From Dermatemys mawii (Eukaryota; Chordata; Testudines; Dermatemydidae), in assembly GCA_007922305.1 (NCBI GenBank), contig ML677343.1, positions 33,378,526 through 33,442,525 of the forward strand: DNA of 64,000 nt, read 5' to 3'. Numbering within the stretch: position 1 is the stretch's first letter; each line of letters starts with the position of its first letter. The notes beneath the pieces are model-generated. The model was not told the DNA's origin. It worked only from the letters and a program-made list of their open reading frames with translations, and did no database searches. Below are positions 37,638 through 50,310 of this stretch, in pieces. The position numbers and the translations under genes are program-made.

Positions 37638-38055
37638 CTGTGGAGCCTCCCTTAAGCTAGCGTATTATGTGAACAGACGTCCCCCTGATTGTTCCCTGGA
37701 GACCGGCTCTGTGCTCTGCTCTCTCCGGCCCCAGTCATTATGAGAAGCCCCAGGTGGGGCTCTCCCTACAGGGATCTCTCAGTAAGGGGGCATGTGGAGA
37801 CTTCCCCAGACCTGTGTCCTGGTGCTGCTCTGCTGGTTAGCTGGGACCCCCGAGCCAGGCCTGTGTAACTCCACGTGCTGCTGATGCTGTTCCGTGTGCC
37901 GTTTGGCTGGTCCTGCTGAGATGCTGTTGGAATTGCTGCTGGATCGACGCAGCTCGGTGTTGTCATGACTGGTGGGATGAAGACAGCCTGAGCCTATTAC
38001 AGGGACTTGGCCATCTGAGTAGCGTAGACAGACTTTCATTGTACCTTTCATGGAG

Positions 38056-38430
38056 TGTGGGGGAGTCTGGTCCCTGCACCCCCTCCCCGGGACTCTCAGT
38101 CAGCCAGTAGAACAGGTTTATTTGAGATGCCAGGAACACAATCCAACTCAGAGCTTGTCAGTACAAACAGGACCCCTTAGTCAGGCCCTTCTGGGGGGCA
38201 GGGAGTTTAGACCCCAGACTAGGGCTCCCTCCTCTTCCCCAGCCAGCCTCTAACTCCCAAAAACTGCAGCGTCTCCCTCTCCCTGGCCACTCCCCAGCCT
38301 TTGTCCAGGTTCCTGGGCAGAAGGTCTCACCCCCCCCCCCCCCCGGCTCGGGTTACAGCCCCAGGGATCTTCCCTAGGAGCCTCCCATCTCCAGTGAAAC
38401 CCCCAGATCAGATCCGCCCTGCTCCTCACA
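38056..38430 (-). mobile_element. LTR-like element, copy 2
   Basis: It begins TGTGGGGGAGTC and ends CTCCTCACA, with the same landmarks and orientation as copy 1 but clearly diverged from it. A 15-base C tract lies at 38330-38344. Confidence 0.6.
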
Positions 38431-38564
38431 GTACCCCGTCTCTTTCTAGTGGGGCTGGTTTAAAAGGACTGTAGCTCTGGCTCCCAGGTTCCCCAGGGGT
38501 CTGGTAATTACTCCCAATAGAGCAGTTGCCCCTTTACAAACAAGGGCTGTACCACACTGTGTGG

Positions 38565-38670
38565 TCGGGGGTAGGGGTTGGTCGTGGGCCGTGCGATCGG
38601 AGGGAGGAGGGCTGGCGGTGGGCTGTGCGATTCGGGGGGAGCTGGTGGTGGGCCATGCGATCAAGGGAGG
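38565..38670. repeat. Minisatellite, about 36-base unit
   Basis: Three copies of a G-rich unit containing GTGGGCYRTGCGAT lie just after the second LTR-like copy. Confidence 0.75.
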
Positions 38671-38876
38671 GGGGGTGCTTGCCAGGCCAGGGTTGGCTCT
38701 TGCAGAGAGAGATTGAGGCTGCCTCTCAGTGGCCTTTTTGTACTACACCCGGAGAGGCTCGTACTGAACAACCTGCCGAACGCCTCCGTTAGCACCAGCC
38801 CGCCTGAGAATGCAGATTGCACCTCTTCTAGGGAGGGGCTGTACCCATCACCTGTCTGTCTGTCTGTCCCTCCTAG

Positions 38877-38945
38877 GTGGAGCGTCTGAAAGTGGAGAAC
38901 ACACAGTTCGTGCGCGTGGTCCTCGTGCCAGGTGTGGCCCCTGAG
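38877..38945 (+). CDS. AFG3L1: AFG3L1 exon, start of intermembrane-space domain
   Basis: It reads VERLKVENTQFVRVVLVPGV and then APE, after TCCCTCCTAG. It is 23 codons in phase 0, with donor GTAATG. Confidence 0.9.
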
Positions 38946-39310
38946 GTAATGGGCTCGTTTCCTAGGTGTGGGGAAGGAGGGGTCTCGGTACACACAGAGA
39001 ACTGCGGGAGGAAGGGCAGCCCCAGGCGAGTGTGCCCCGAACTGAGTCCCAAGACACGTGCCAGGCTGCTGGCACCACAGAGCGTCCCTGCCCCCCAAGT
39101 GGAGGCTGCGCACTCTCTGCAAATTGCTCTTGTGCCCAGAGAGAGTCGAGAGCTGCCTAGTGACCCAGCTCAGTGTGGTGCGGCTGGCAGGGGGCAGCGC
39201 TTGGTGCTGCCCCTGGCTTGTTGGGCCCAGCCGGGGATCCTGCCCACGGGCCGGGGGCGGAGACCCATGCAGCAACTGACTGGCTCCGGGTCTATCCCTG
39301 GTCCCTGCAG

Positions 39311-39435
39311 AGGTACGTCTGGCTTAACATCGGCAGCAGCGACGCCTTTGAATGGAACCTGGAGACTGCTCAGCTGGAGCTGGGCATAGATGGCACCCAG
39401 AAGGCATGGGTGATTAACACTGGGGAGAGTGACAG
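39311..39435 (+). CDS. AFG3L1: AFG3L1 exon, intermembrane-space domain
   Basis: It reads RYVWLNIGSSDAFEWNLETA through INTGESD and a split Ser codon. It is the FtsH-extracellular-like part between the two membrane segments. Confidence 0.92.
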
Positions 39436-39525
39436 GTGAGTGCCCGCCGTGGGGCGCTGGCTGGGGGTGCTCTACTGTACCATTGCCACTGTGTGACCCT
39501 GGCTTGTGCTTCTCTCCCCTCCCAG

Positions 39526-39796
39526 CACGATCCTCCTGATCATGGTGTCTACTCTGCTGCTGACTGGCGTCATTCTGTTCATCCTGCGGCGCGGGCCGTT
39601 GGGAGCCGGGCGCGGCGGGCGAGGGGGTGGGCTCTTCAGCGTTGGCGAGACAACGGCTAAGATGCTGAAAGACAACATTGATGTGCAGTTCCGCGACGTG
39701 GCCGGCTGTGAGGAAGCCAAGCTGGAGATCATGGAGTTTGTGAGCTTCCTGAAAAATCCCAAACAATACCAGGACCTGGGCGCCAAGATCCCAAAG
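39526..39796 (+). CDS. AFG3L1: AFG3L1 exon, second membrane segment and AAA entry
   Basis: A hydrophobic stretch ([18 protein letters not shown]) is followed by [20 protein letters not shown], then [20 protein letters not shown] and [13 protein letters not shown]. It is intact, with 90 whole codons. Confidence 0.95.
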
Positions 39797-40646
39797 GTGC
39801 CAACTCCGAGGGAGGGGCAGCTGGGTCCCCTCTGCTGAGCAGTTGGAGCGCTGTCCTGGGGCTCCGAGCAGTCCAGGCCCGAGCTGGGCTTTGTGACTAA
39901 TGGGGAAAAGAGCGAGGGCAGGTGGCCTGCCCCAGGCCTGAGCCGTGCTCCCTGTTGCAGAGAGTGGGGAGTATTTCTCAGCACAGTGCTGTGCGTGCCC
40001 AGCGCTGCGGGGAGCATGGACGCTTCACAGCTGTGCCATGGGGACGCTGATGTTCCAAGCTGCTGGATTCACACCCGCCCATTGGCCAGCGCTTGTGCCA
40101 CTGGTGAATTTAGTCACTTCCTGTCCCCTGGGGTGTACGCCCGTTACCATGGGGACAATGCTGTCATTGCTGTGGGCGGGGCTTAGTGACACCTGTAAGT
40201 GCCGTGAATGTGATGTTTTGAGGCACTAGGGTGTACGCAGTGCCAGGCGGGGTGGGGGTGTCCCCTACACAGTGGGCTGAGGAGGTGTAGCAGGCACCTG
40301 TGCACACACTTGTACGCGCAGACTGACTCGGGTTTCCTCCCTTGCGGGCCCTGGGATTCAGCTCAGAGCCGAATGTGGCGGTTCCCCTGGGGCTGGGTGC
40401 TGTCTGGTGCTACTGGTTGCTGTGCCCGTAACGTGGAGCCCTGACTGCTAGCACTGCTGGACTCTCCCAACACGCTGCCAGGCTCTGTCCCTGTCCTGCG
40501 GGCCAGGCTTGCTGTGAAAGTGAGGGAACCAGTCCCCACACACGTCCCGGGTGACAAGGCGCTTGGAGCAGCCTCAGTGGCTTGTTGCCAACAGGGTCCT
40601 GCTGACGGCCCCATGCTAGCGCTGGTCTCTGTTGTCTCTGCTGCAG

Positions 40647-40784
40647 GGCACTATGCTCACGGGCCCACCAGGCACCGGCAAAACCCTCCTGGCCAAAGCG
40701 ACGGCAAGAGAAGCCAACATTCCCTTCATCACGGTGAACGGCTCGGAGTTCCTGGAGATGTTTGTGGGCGTGGGGCCCGCTCGG
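40647..40784 (+). CDS. AFG3L1: AFG3L1 exon with Walker A
   Basis: It encodes the P-loop GPPGTGKT and then [14 protein letters not shown] and [10 protein letters not shown]. The Arg in ATARE (codon 40707-40709) replaces the Gly that the family keeps in ATAGEA. Confidence 0.95.
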
Positions 40785-41185
40785 GTAAGTCCGCAAGGGC
40801 TCCCCAGATCGTTGAGTCCCTTCTGGGGGAGTCATCTCTGGTGCTGGAGCTAGACGGACTTCCCATCTCTGCTGGGGGGGCTCCGAGCTGCCACAAGAGC
40901 CCATGGAGCGTGGGTCTCCCTGGGTGGGAGAGGAGGGGAGTTGGGCTCCAGACTCTCTTCCAGTACAGGGGCTGGGCAGGCAGGGACTGGCTGGGTGCAG
41001 GGCTCCCACTTGCAGCAGCTGTGGGGTGGGGCAGTGGCGTGGAGCCTGCCCGGGCTCACGGCACAGGAAGGAGGCACATTGGAACTAGGCGGGTGGGGCT
41101 GAGCAGTCCGTGAAGGGGTGGCTTGGGACTTTCCTTCCCCACCAGCGTAGCTGCTCCTGCCAATCATCATCACCATCTTATGTGA

Positions 41186-41824
<639 letters not shown>

Positions 41825-41829
41825 TGAGC

Positions 41830-41960
41830 ATAGAACCCTAGAGGATCAGGGTTGGGAGGGACCTCCGGAGTCACCTAGTCTAACCTCCTGCTCAAAGCAG
41901 GACCAACCCCAACTAAATCAGCCTGTGGCCGGGCATCGGGGCGCTCCTTAGAAACTCGCT
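41830..41960 (-). mobile_element. CR1 LINE fragment, antisense
   Basis: It reads 'atagaaccctagaggatcag', then 'ggttgggagggacctccgga', then 'gtctaacctcctgctcaaag'. This is the reverse of a CR1 segment common in reptiles and birds. It starts only a few bases after the exon donor at 41820. Confidence 0.75.
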
Positions 41961-42225
41961 GGTAATGCCCAGCCCAGAGTGCCAGGGGCTCCCAGACATG
42001 CCAGGGTGAGGGGCTCTGCATGGCTGCTCAGAACTAGAATAGTGGCTTATGCTCAAAGCTAGTGAAAGCAGAAGGTCTGGCTTGAGCATTGAAATCTGTC
42101 TGGTCTACTGGGCCCACAGAACGACACAGCTGTGAGCCCCTCCAAGCCTGCTGGCAGTCCAGGCCCTCCCCGGCTCCTGTGCACTTTGCTTGTTCCTTTC
42201 CCCCATCTCCTCTGCTGGTATCTGA

Positions 42226-42372
<147 letters not shown>

Positions 42373-43348
42373 TAAGCCTGGCAGATCCAGGGTCTGCCCT
42401 CCTCTCTTGCTCCCAAGTCTAGACTGGATCCTTAGCGGTAGAGAAAAGAACGTCCTCCCCTACAGCTGCTAACGCTGCCTTCGGCAAGTCAGGGGACAAG
42501 CTGCTGAGCCTGCGAGCGTGGGCTGGGGAGATAGGGTTCCTTGCCTTGCCTGGCGTGGGGAGCCTGCTGCCCCATGGAGCAGACTGAATTTCCCCCAGCT
42601 TGGCTGGCAGTTGCAGAATCATCTGGCCTCTGTGGAAACCTGGAGCTCCGTGAGAGTTGCAAGGAGTGGGGGAGCCCAGCAGGATTTAATGTGAAACGGG
42701 CAGGGCTGGAAGCAAGACCAACCCCTGCCTGATAGATCCGTTACTGCAGGACCCTGGGGCTGGGCGGGGCCGGGGGAGAGTGAGAGATCCCAGTGCCAAA
42801 GGTGGACATTAGCAACACTGGTGCCATCTCAGCCCAAACACTGCTGGGGCTCTGGACAGCGGCTTGGGGACTTGGTGCTCTAGCTGTCCTCGGGGCAGCT
42901 GCTGTTGTTAATAGGCCTTTGCCACGAGGCAGCCCAACCTGGCAAGTGTCACTGGGGGTGTTCCAGAGTTTGGGGCATTCTGTGCACCTTTGAGTTCCCC
43001 AGCCATTTCCCAATGATCCCGGCCGTGTGGTGTCACTGTGGAGCTGTTATGCAGCAGCTGCATTCTGGAGATCACTCTACGTTGTGTGACCGGGGGTGCT
43101 CTGAATACAGCATCACTGTCACTGCAGGGACATGGGGACACTTCTGGGCAGGTGATTGTACATAAAGATGGCTGTGAGTGGTCTCTGCAGTAACAGCCCG
43201 GGGCAGAAAAGGCCTCTGAACTGATGAGTGCGGTGTGGCGAGGATCCCTGTGTGGTGGGGAGAGGCTGTTCCTGTGGAGAGCTTGTTGGGCAGTAGGAAC
43301 CCTGCATTATTCAGTTTGGAGACAGCCGCTGACTCTGTTCCCACCCAG

Positions 43349-43474
43349 GTCCACCTGATATCAAAGGCAGAGCATCCATCTTTAAGGTCCACCTCCGGCC
43401 CCTGAAACTGGAAGAAACCATCAGCAGAGATGCCCTGGCAAGGAGACTGGCAGCATGGACTCCAGGATTCACTG
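43349..43474 (+). CDS. AFG3L1: AFG3L1 exon, AAA lid
   Basis: It encodes [20 protein letters not shown] through [11 protein letters not shown]. The Trp (43456-43458) stands where the family usually has Leu or a small residue in ALTPGF. Confidence 0.94.
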
Positions 43475-44556
43475 GTGCGTTGCAGGGAAATAAGCCGTAG
43501 CCATTGGCTGAGCTGCTATGGAACGGATCGGGGATGGGAGGACAGATGCCAAGGGGCTCTGGAAGTACCTAGACAGAGGAGCTGTGAGCCCCCTGCCGTT
43601 ATGGACAGGTCCAGAAATGGTAATGAGCTGCCCAATAAATATTCACAGCAGCCTCCCAGCCCCTACAGGGTTCAAGACATGGAACTGGAGTCACTGTTTT
43701 CTTCTCCCTCCCTGCTGCAGGGGGCTGAGTTAGCACCTCAGTGTGCTGCCCCCCGGCAGAGGGCAGCCAGGCCACGCTCTGCTCTGCAGGACGGCAGGGG
43801 GATCCCAGTGCTGCCCCGTGTTCTCTCGGTCTCTGAATGGGACCATCCCCCACTCTGGTCCTTCCCCAGTGGGGTGTGACGTGCACACAGGTGGGAACAA
43901 GAATACTGCAGTGCTGCTGCTCCTGTACCACTCTGTTCTGAACGCTCCAGGGAGGGCGAATGTCAGCAGCTCTCAGGCTGCAGGGCATGGGAAGACCAGT
44001 GGCTGGGGTCAGGAAGGAAGCCCCTTCCCCAGGAATAGCACTGTGCAGTCAGGTGTGCTCTGTGGGGGTTCCACCTTTCTTGGAGCAACTGAGATTGGAG
44101 CCGGGATACTTGAGCAGAGGGGCCTTCATCTGCCTGCGGGAATTGTGCTGTGACGGGGCGTTAGCCTGTCTGGATTTTGGCTCTGAAGGACCAAACGTGT
44201 CTGTGTGTCCGTGTCCCCTGGCGCAGGGGAACGCAGCTCTGCAGGCGGCAGGGTGACTGAGGAGTCCAGCGCCCTCTCGCTGAGGGGACTTGGGTTAAAA
44301 CAGGGGATTCAGCCACATCCCAGCCCTGCGAAGCTCCACGTTCGAGTGCTGCCTGGGCCTGGGACCCCAAGCGCTGCACCGGTGCCGGGCAGGCTGGGAG
44401 ACGCTGGTCAGCTTCTTGGCACCCCGTGCTGCAGAGGTAGCGCTCGCCCTGCTGCCCCTTCTTGCTGTGACAGGGGCGCTTGAGCTGCCTTGGCGTGTCC
44501 GGGCACCTGACATGTGCATTGGGACTAGACTAACGGCGTGGCCCTTCTGTCTGTAG

Positions 44557-44667
44557 GCGCTGACATCTCCAGTGTCTGCAACGAGGCCGCCTTGATAGCC
44601 GCTCGCCACTCAAAGTCCTCTGTTGCCGAGAAGCACTTTGAGCAGGCCATCGAGAGAGTCATCGGGG
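44557..44667 (+). CDS. AFG3L1: AFG3L1 exon, AAA lid end
   Basis: It encodes [20 protein letters not shown] through [12 protein letters not shown]. It starts after CTGTCTGTAG; the donor is GTGAGG. Confidence 0.94.
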
Positions 44668-45813
44668 GTGAGGCCAGCTCCGAGCGCTGCTGGGGGTTCT
44701 GGGAGCCACGCAGGGTGTGACTGGCTGCTTTGGCCCTGTGCATGGCCCAGACACTCAGCTGCTGGAGCAGAGACTGGCTCAGAAGGCTCAGGGCTCCGGC
44801 TGAGGCTGGCAGACATGCTAGGCAACGTGGGGTTCTCCAGGGCCTTGGGGCCAGCCCAGGCTCAGCTGGTCGTCGGGCCCTGCTCCCAGCTGAGGGGAAG
44901 GAAGAGTCTTGGGGAGGTGCCGAGGCATTTCTCCTAGGGGGTGTTACTGGGGGGGAGCCACCTCTGGTGCTGTCAGGAAGGTGACTCTGTGTCCCGTGTA
45001 GTCTGCTTAGAGGTGATGCCCCCCCACTCCACACACTCAAGGCCTAGGGGCTAAGCTGAGCACACTCCTGCTAGCCTGGGAACACAGTGACTGGGTCCCT
45101 GCGGGGTGAGGGTAGCATCTGGGAAGTCTTAGCCAAGCGGGGAAGACTCACATGTGCAGCTGAGGAGCTGGAATGAAAAGCCCCAAGTTTTCCCCAGGAG
45201 ATGGAAGGCAGCTGAGCCGAGTGCAAACCCCAGTGCTGCCCCCCACCGAGCGAACGGTCATGCAGCTCCTGGGCCTGCAGCGGCTCAAACCAGCAATTCC
45301 AGCCATCCTGGTGGGCTCGTCTCACTCCACTCCAGTGCCTGGCCCGGCCCCGCAGAACAGGTGCTCAGGAGAGCGAATGTTCTGGGTCCTCCCATGCAGC
45401 CGGGGGTGTCCAGGGGCACCTTGTCTCCCTCCTGTGGCCCCTCCAATCAGCACAGCATCAACTTACCTCCCCAGCACCACTGTGAGCTCCTAACCCCTGA
45501 GCTTGTGTTCTGAAAACCCGCTGCACACAGCTGGGCAGCTCCCATGCTCAGGCACGTCTCTAGGGGGGAGACGTGAGGGGCCCATACCTTCCCCGAGCCT
45601 AAAGAGCAGGCTGCGCCCTGGGCATCATCCCTAGCCAGTGACCCAAGGCCCCAGGGGCTGCCCCTGGCTTGGAAAGGAGGGGCGTGGGGTTCTCCCTGCT
45701 GGGGGCTGTGGACACTGCTGGGTTTGTTTCACTGGGGCATGGGGCTTTCGGCTCCCAGCTATGGGACGTGGCGGTGCAGTCAGTGCCGCTGACTCTCCCG
45801 AACCTGCGTCCAG

Positions 45814-45929
45814 GGCTGGAGGAGACGACCCAGGTTCTGCAGCCGAACGAGAGGACCACGGTGGCCTATCACGAAGCCGGGCACGCTGGGGCGGGGTGGT
45901 TCCTGGAGCACGCTGATCCCCTGCTGAAG
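45814..45929 (+). CDS. AFG3L1: AFG3L1 exon with peptidase M41 HEXXH
   Basis: It encodes [20 protein letters not shown] and [18 protein letters not shown]. The zinc-binding HEAGH and catalytic Glu are present. The family's Val after AGHA is Gly here (45888-45890). Confidence 0.94.
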
Positions 45930-46365
45930 GTTGGTGTCTAGTCTGCTCCCTGACAGGGCTTTCCCATTGCTCTGGCCTTGTGCCTGGTGGGTCTGGAACT
46001 CACGGCACCCCCTGCCCAAGCGTGACGGGCGAGGGGCCGGCAGCACAGATGGGCCCGGTGCTGGCGGGGAGGCTCTGTGGACTGGATTATCCCCTCAGGG
46101 TCAGACGGCTGTGCAGGCTGTTGAACATTTCTGTCCAGTTGTGCCTCAGGCCAGCGCCCCTGGAGGAGAGCACCCCTGGGTGCTGGGCACCACACCAGCA
46201 GCGCTCCAGACCCCTCCCTTGCACTAACAGTGTCAAGTGCCGGGCTGTTCTCCGGCCCCCTTCTGGCCAGCTCCGAACCCCCGGGGTGCTCCCAGCATGC
46301 TGGCCAGTAATCCGGGAGCCATGGCAGAGGGGCTAGTCTGTCACCAAGTGCCTGGTGTCTTGCAG

Positions 46366-46614
46366 GTGTCCATTATCCCCCGGGGCAAGGGGCTGGGCTA
46401 CGCGCAGTACCTGCCCAAGGAGCAGTACCTGTACAGCAGGGAGCAGCTCTTCGATCGCGTGTGTGATGCTGGGCGGCAGGGTGAGATGCTCACAGAGAAG
46501 CCGTACAGCGAGGCGACGTCCCAGCTCATAGACGAGGAGGTCCGAAGCCTCATCAGCTCTGCATACGAAAGGACCCAGGAGCTCCTGACACGGTATCACG
46601 ACCAGGTGGAGAAG
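46366..46614 (+). CDS. AFG3L1: AFG3L1 fused exon with internal deletion in the M41 domain
   Basis: It starts [20 protein letters not shown], reads through [20 protein letters not shown], and ends DQVEK before GTACGT. In the family about 50 residues stand between the LFDR..LGGR part and the RQG..EKPYSEA part, spread over two exons. They include the GAQDD segment with the third zinc ligand. Here they and the intron between are absent, with the join at about 46461-46485, but the frame stays open. Confidence 0.9.
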
Positions 46615-46868
46615 GTACGTGAACGAGCCCCGGGCCATGCCCCAACTGGAGCCAACATGAAGCCATCTCTGGCTGGATGCTTAGCTCCTCCCACATCCCA
46701 TGGGACACCCGGATGGCAGGGACGGGTCTGTGTGTCACCCTGATGCACAGTGTGCTGGAGCTGCCGCCTACATTTGTCGAGGTGCAGCAGGGAACGTGTC
46801 CCTCCCTTCCCCGGGCAGAGGCAGGGTGGCTGAGGAATGAGGCTGGGATGATTTCCTTTTCCCCACAG

Positions 46869-47075
46869 GTAGGAAAGCGTCTCTTGGAGAAAGAAGTGCT
46901 GGAGAAAGCGGACATGGTTGAATTGCTGGGCCCCAGGCCCTTTGTGGAGAAGTCCACCTACGAGGAGTTCGTAGAGGGCACCGGGAGCCTGGACGAAGAC
47001 ACCTCCCTCCCCGAGGGCCTGAAGGACTGGAACTGCGAGAGGGATGAGGAGAGAGCGCAGGAGAGCACCTCCTAG
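46869..47075 (+). CDS. AFG3L1: AFG3L1 last exon
   Basis: It starts [20 protein letters not shown] after TTCCCCACAG and continues [27 protein letters not shown] and a short tail ending ESTS before TAG. The C-terminal motif is family-typical. Confidence 0.95.
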   Translation, partial: VGKRLLEKEVLEKADMVELLGPRPFVEKSTYEEFVEGTGSLDEDTSLPEGLKDWNCERDEERAQESTS

Positions 47076-50000
47076 CAGTGAGAGCCAGCTGGGGAGGAGC
47101 GTGCCAGAGCTGCTGCTAGCCCTTGCCATGGGGCAGGCACCAGTCTCCAGGGACCCTTCCTGGGTGTGTCTACGGTGATCCTGCAGACACCCAACAGAGC
47201 CATTCAGGAGGCCGGAGCAGGAGCGAGGCTGAGTCTGTAAATAGGAACGGCCGGGGCAGGGCTGGTGCACTGTCTATCCCTCTGAAAGCTGCGGGTCCCG
47301 CCCTCTCTTCTCCTCTCCCCAGGGGCCAGCCGAGGGCCTGGCCGGCTGACACCAGGGCTCAGGACGAGTGCTCGCTCCCACTGGGAGTATGGCAGCTGCT
47401 CTCCTGGTGCTCATGGCCCGGTCTCTGACTGCCAGCTGGATGGAACGTGCTCCTATCAGCATCCACCTCTCCCCAGCAGCTGTCCCAAAGCCAGCAGCCC
47501 TGAGAGGGATTCCCCAGCCGTGGGCGGAGGCTGGGAGCCCAGGCAGGCAGTAGGGTGAGCCGACCAGGAGCCTAGTGACTCTGTCCAGAATGCGATCACC
47601 CTAGTGCTACCACAGCACCCTTCCCGACTAACACCCTACCCAGCACAGCCAGCCCTGCACGAGGGAGGCCAAGGATCCCGGGGCATGTCCTATGGCTCCC
47701 GGTGTATTAGAAGTGCCAAGGCCAAAGCTTTCCCCGTCCTCTCCAGGCGGAGGGGAGGGGTGCAGTCAGGGGAAGATCCTCCCGTGCGAGTTCCTGTCTT
47801 CAGCGGCTTCCAGCCTTTGCAGGTTTGCAACATCACCAAGCTGTGCCCTGGTGTCCTGTGCATAGGCAGCGTCTAGGAGATGAGCCGGAACAAGTCCAAA
47901 GAGCCATTCAGAGTGGTGGCCGTGCCAGCCTGGTAGAAAGCACCAGCCTGTGGGCAGTCACTGCAGTGCTGTGCTGTGCTGGGAAAGGCAACCACAGCTC
48001 TAGGGGAGCCAAGAGCTCCGGAAATGGGCCAACAAGTGACCCTGCTGTGGGCTCTGCCATCGGACATTGGCAAGAGGAACTCTGGCCCTGTGGGACTCGG
48101 TGAGTCATGGGGCTGTGTGGGGTGCTGGTAGCTGGAAGCTCCCCCAGCTCTGGCCCCTGACTGGCTGTGTGAGTTCCTGGGGGCCTGGCGGTGGGTCTCC
48201 TGCCTGGGGTGTCTTTATGGCACCTAGAGCTGTGCGTCAAAGCAGAGTAGCTGTTAGCTCGGACATGCCTGGTGTCTCTCCAGCTCTGTCCGGGTTCGAT
48301 CCTCTTTCCAGGCGGAGTGACCCTAGCTCAGGCTGATGGGGTGGAAAGAGAGGCCTAGCTTCTAAAAGCTGAAACGGCAATTCCTTCTGTGCGTCGAGCC
48401 TGTGCCCCTCCCCCTCCTTGGCACCGGGCGAGGCCTCCGCCTGCCAGGCCTCCTCTGCATGCACCCTCATTCCAGGCAGGGGACGAGATGTGGCCTGGGT
48501 GGGACACTGCTCTGGCGGGGTGGAGCTTTGTGTTTGGGCCGGGGGCAGCGTCCCTGCAAAGGGCATTTCTCTGCCAAGCCGCTGGGGGCAGCTGCAGTTC
48601 GGAAGGTGACGTTTTAGTGAGGGGGAGGAAGCTTTGCAAATGGTCTGTGCCCCTGGGCAGGCTGGGCCTCCCTAGCTCCTGTGCCTAGTGCCCGTGCCAT
48701 GCTCCTGCCTCACCGATCCCTCGGCCAGAAACACAGCTGAGAGATTGCAGCACCTCCGCTGTTGGAGGAGCCCCCTCCAGCCAGGTGTTCCTAGCTCAGC
48801 TGTGCTGCCTTCGAAGTGCCTTCTCTGCAGCCATCAGTGTTTGGGTTTTGGAGTCTCTTTACTCCCGTTTCACTAAGGCAAGTGCAGCCGCATAACCCCG
48901 TCATCTGTTACACCAACGTCCCCTCGGCCTAGTCTAGGCACTTCCCTGACCGTGGCATTCACCCCCCGGAGCGTGTTCCAGCCGCCTCAGGTGTAGGAAT
49001 TGCAGGTCGTGCTCTCCAGGGCCCAGTTCGCACCTTGCCTCCAGCACCCACTGTCCTCTTTTGTGGGGGTGGAAGGAAGCACTGAGTCTCAAAGCCTGGG
49101 TCAGCTGACTCGGGCTGCTGCTATGGGGCTAAGACTACCAGTCTGGGTGTGCCAGGCTCTGGAACCCAGCGAATGGCCCCTCCTGGGCTTGGGCAACTTG
49201 TTGGCTCAGACTCGGTAAGCAGCACCTCTGCTGAATTCCCTCTGCAGTAGTGAGGGTGCCAAGCCAGCGGCTGTGCAGCCAGGAGCCTGTCCTCCTGGTA
49301 CAGCAAGAACCCAGCCCCAGTGCGGGCAATGCCTTGGCCTGGCAGCTCTGAGGAGTGCTGTGTGTGCTCCCTGTGGGGCTACAGCCAGACGGGGATGTCA
49401 GTAGCCAGCCGCAGGCTGCGCGGTGTCCTCGGGGTTTTGTAACCAGTATTTGACTCGTAACACCTGGAGAGCACCAGGCAGGGCTTTCCTCCAATGCCGC
49501 AGACACAGGGTTCGGCTCAGCTGTGCCCTCCTGGAAGTGTTTGGCAGCTGTCACCTCCCCAGGTGTGTGCTCTGTTGGCTAAGCTACTGTCCTGTCTGTT
49601 TCCGCCCCGTCTGCTAGTTGGCCTCTGCAGTTCTCTGACACTTGCCACTTCCAAAGCACAAGAAGCTGGTACCCTGCAGCTCTCCTCTGGCTAGTGCCTG
49701 TGGAAAAGGCCCCGGCTTACTCAGCAGAGCTGCCCACGCTCTGTTCCAGGTCAGATCTGCTGACTCGGGGTGAGAAAAGCCTTGACTGCCCCTGAGTCCC
49801 ATGAGGACCCCTGCTCACGGACCAGAACCACCTTGTGCTGGGCATGAAATTCCATCTGTTACGCCCCTGGAAGCAGCAGGCCTGCGCCAATGGCACAAAG
49901 GGCATGATGTGGAGGCAGGGGAATTATATGCCTGGTGCTGACGTACCCTGGAGGCTGAGGAAGGGAAGAATCCTGCTCGATGTTCAGATCCCAGGCTGAG

Positions 50001-50310
50001 TTTGGGGCACTTGCCACCCATAAACACGAGCCACTCTGATGGAATCCTTCTGTGACATCCCCACCCCACTGCGGCTGTCCTGCCTTCCTCCCAGCCGTGC
50101 CATTCAGGTAGGGAGAAGATGGAGCTGACTCACTGTTTATAATGTCTGCTGTAGTGGTGTGTGCTTGGGAGGGGGAAGGAAAATGCTTTGCCCTTGTTTC
50201 TGGCAATCCAGCCACGCTTACATTGGAGTGAGCGTCCAGCCCCCCTTTTCCCTTGCCCTATAGGTTTGTGATTTCTAATGTAGGGTGCCCAATAAACCAA
50301 ACCCCACTGT
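47076..50310 (+). terminator. AFG3L1: Presumed AFG3L1 3' flank with poly(A) signal
   Basis: The first AATAAA after the AFG3L1 stop is at 50291-50296. The stretch before it has no recognisable gene or repeat. Whether it is all 3'UTR cannot be told. Confidence 0.35.
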
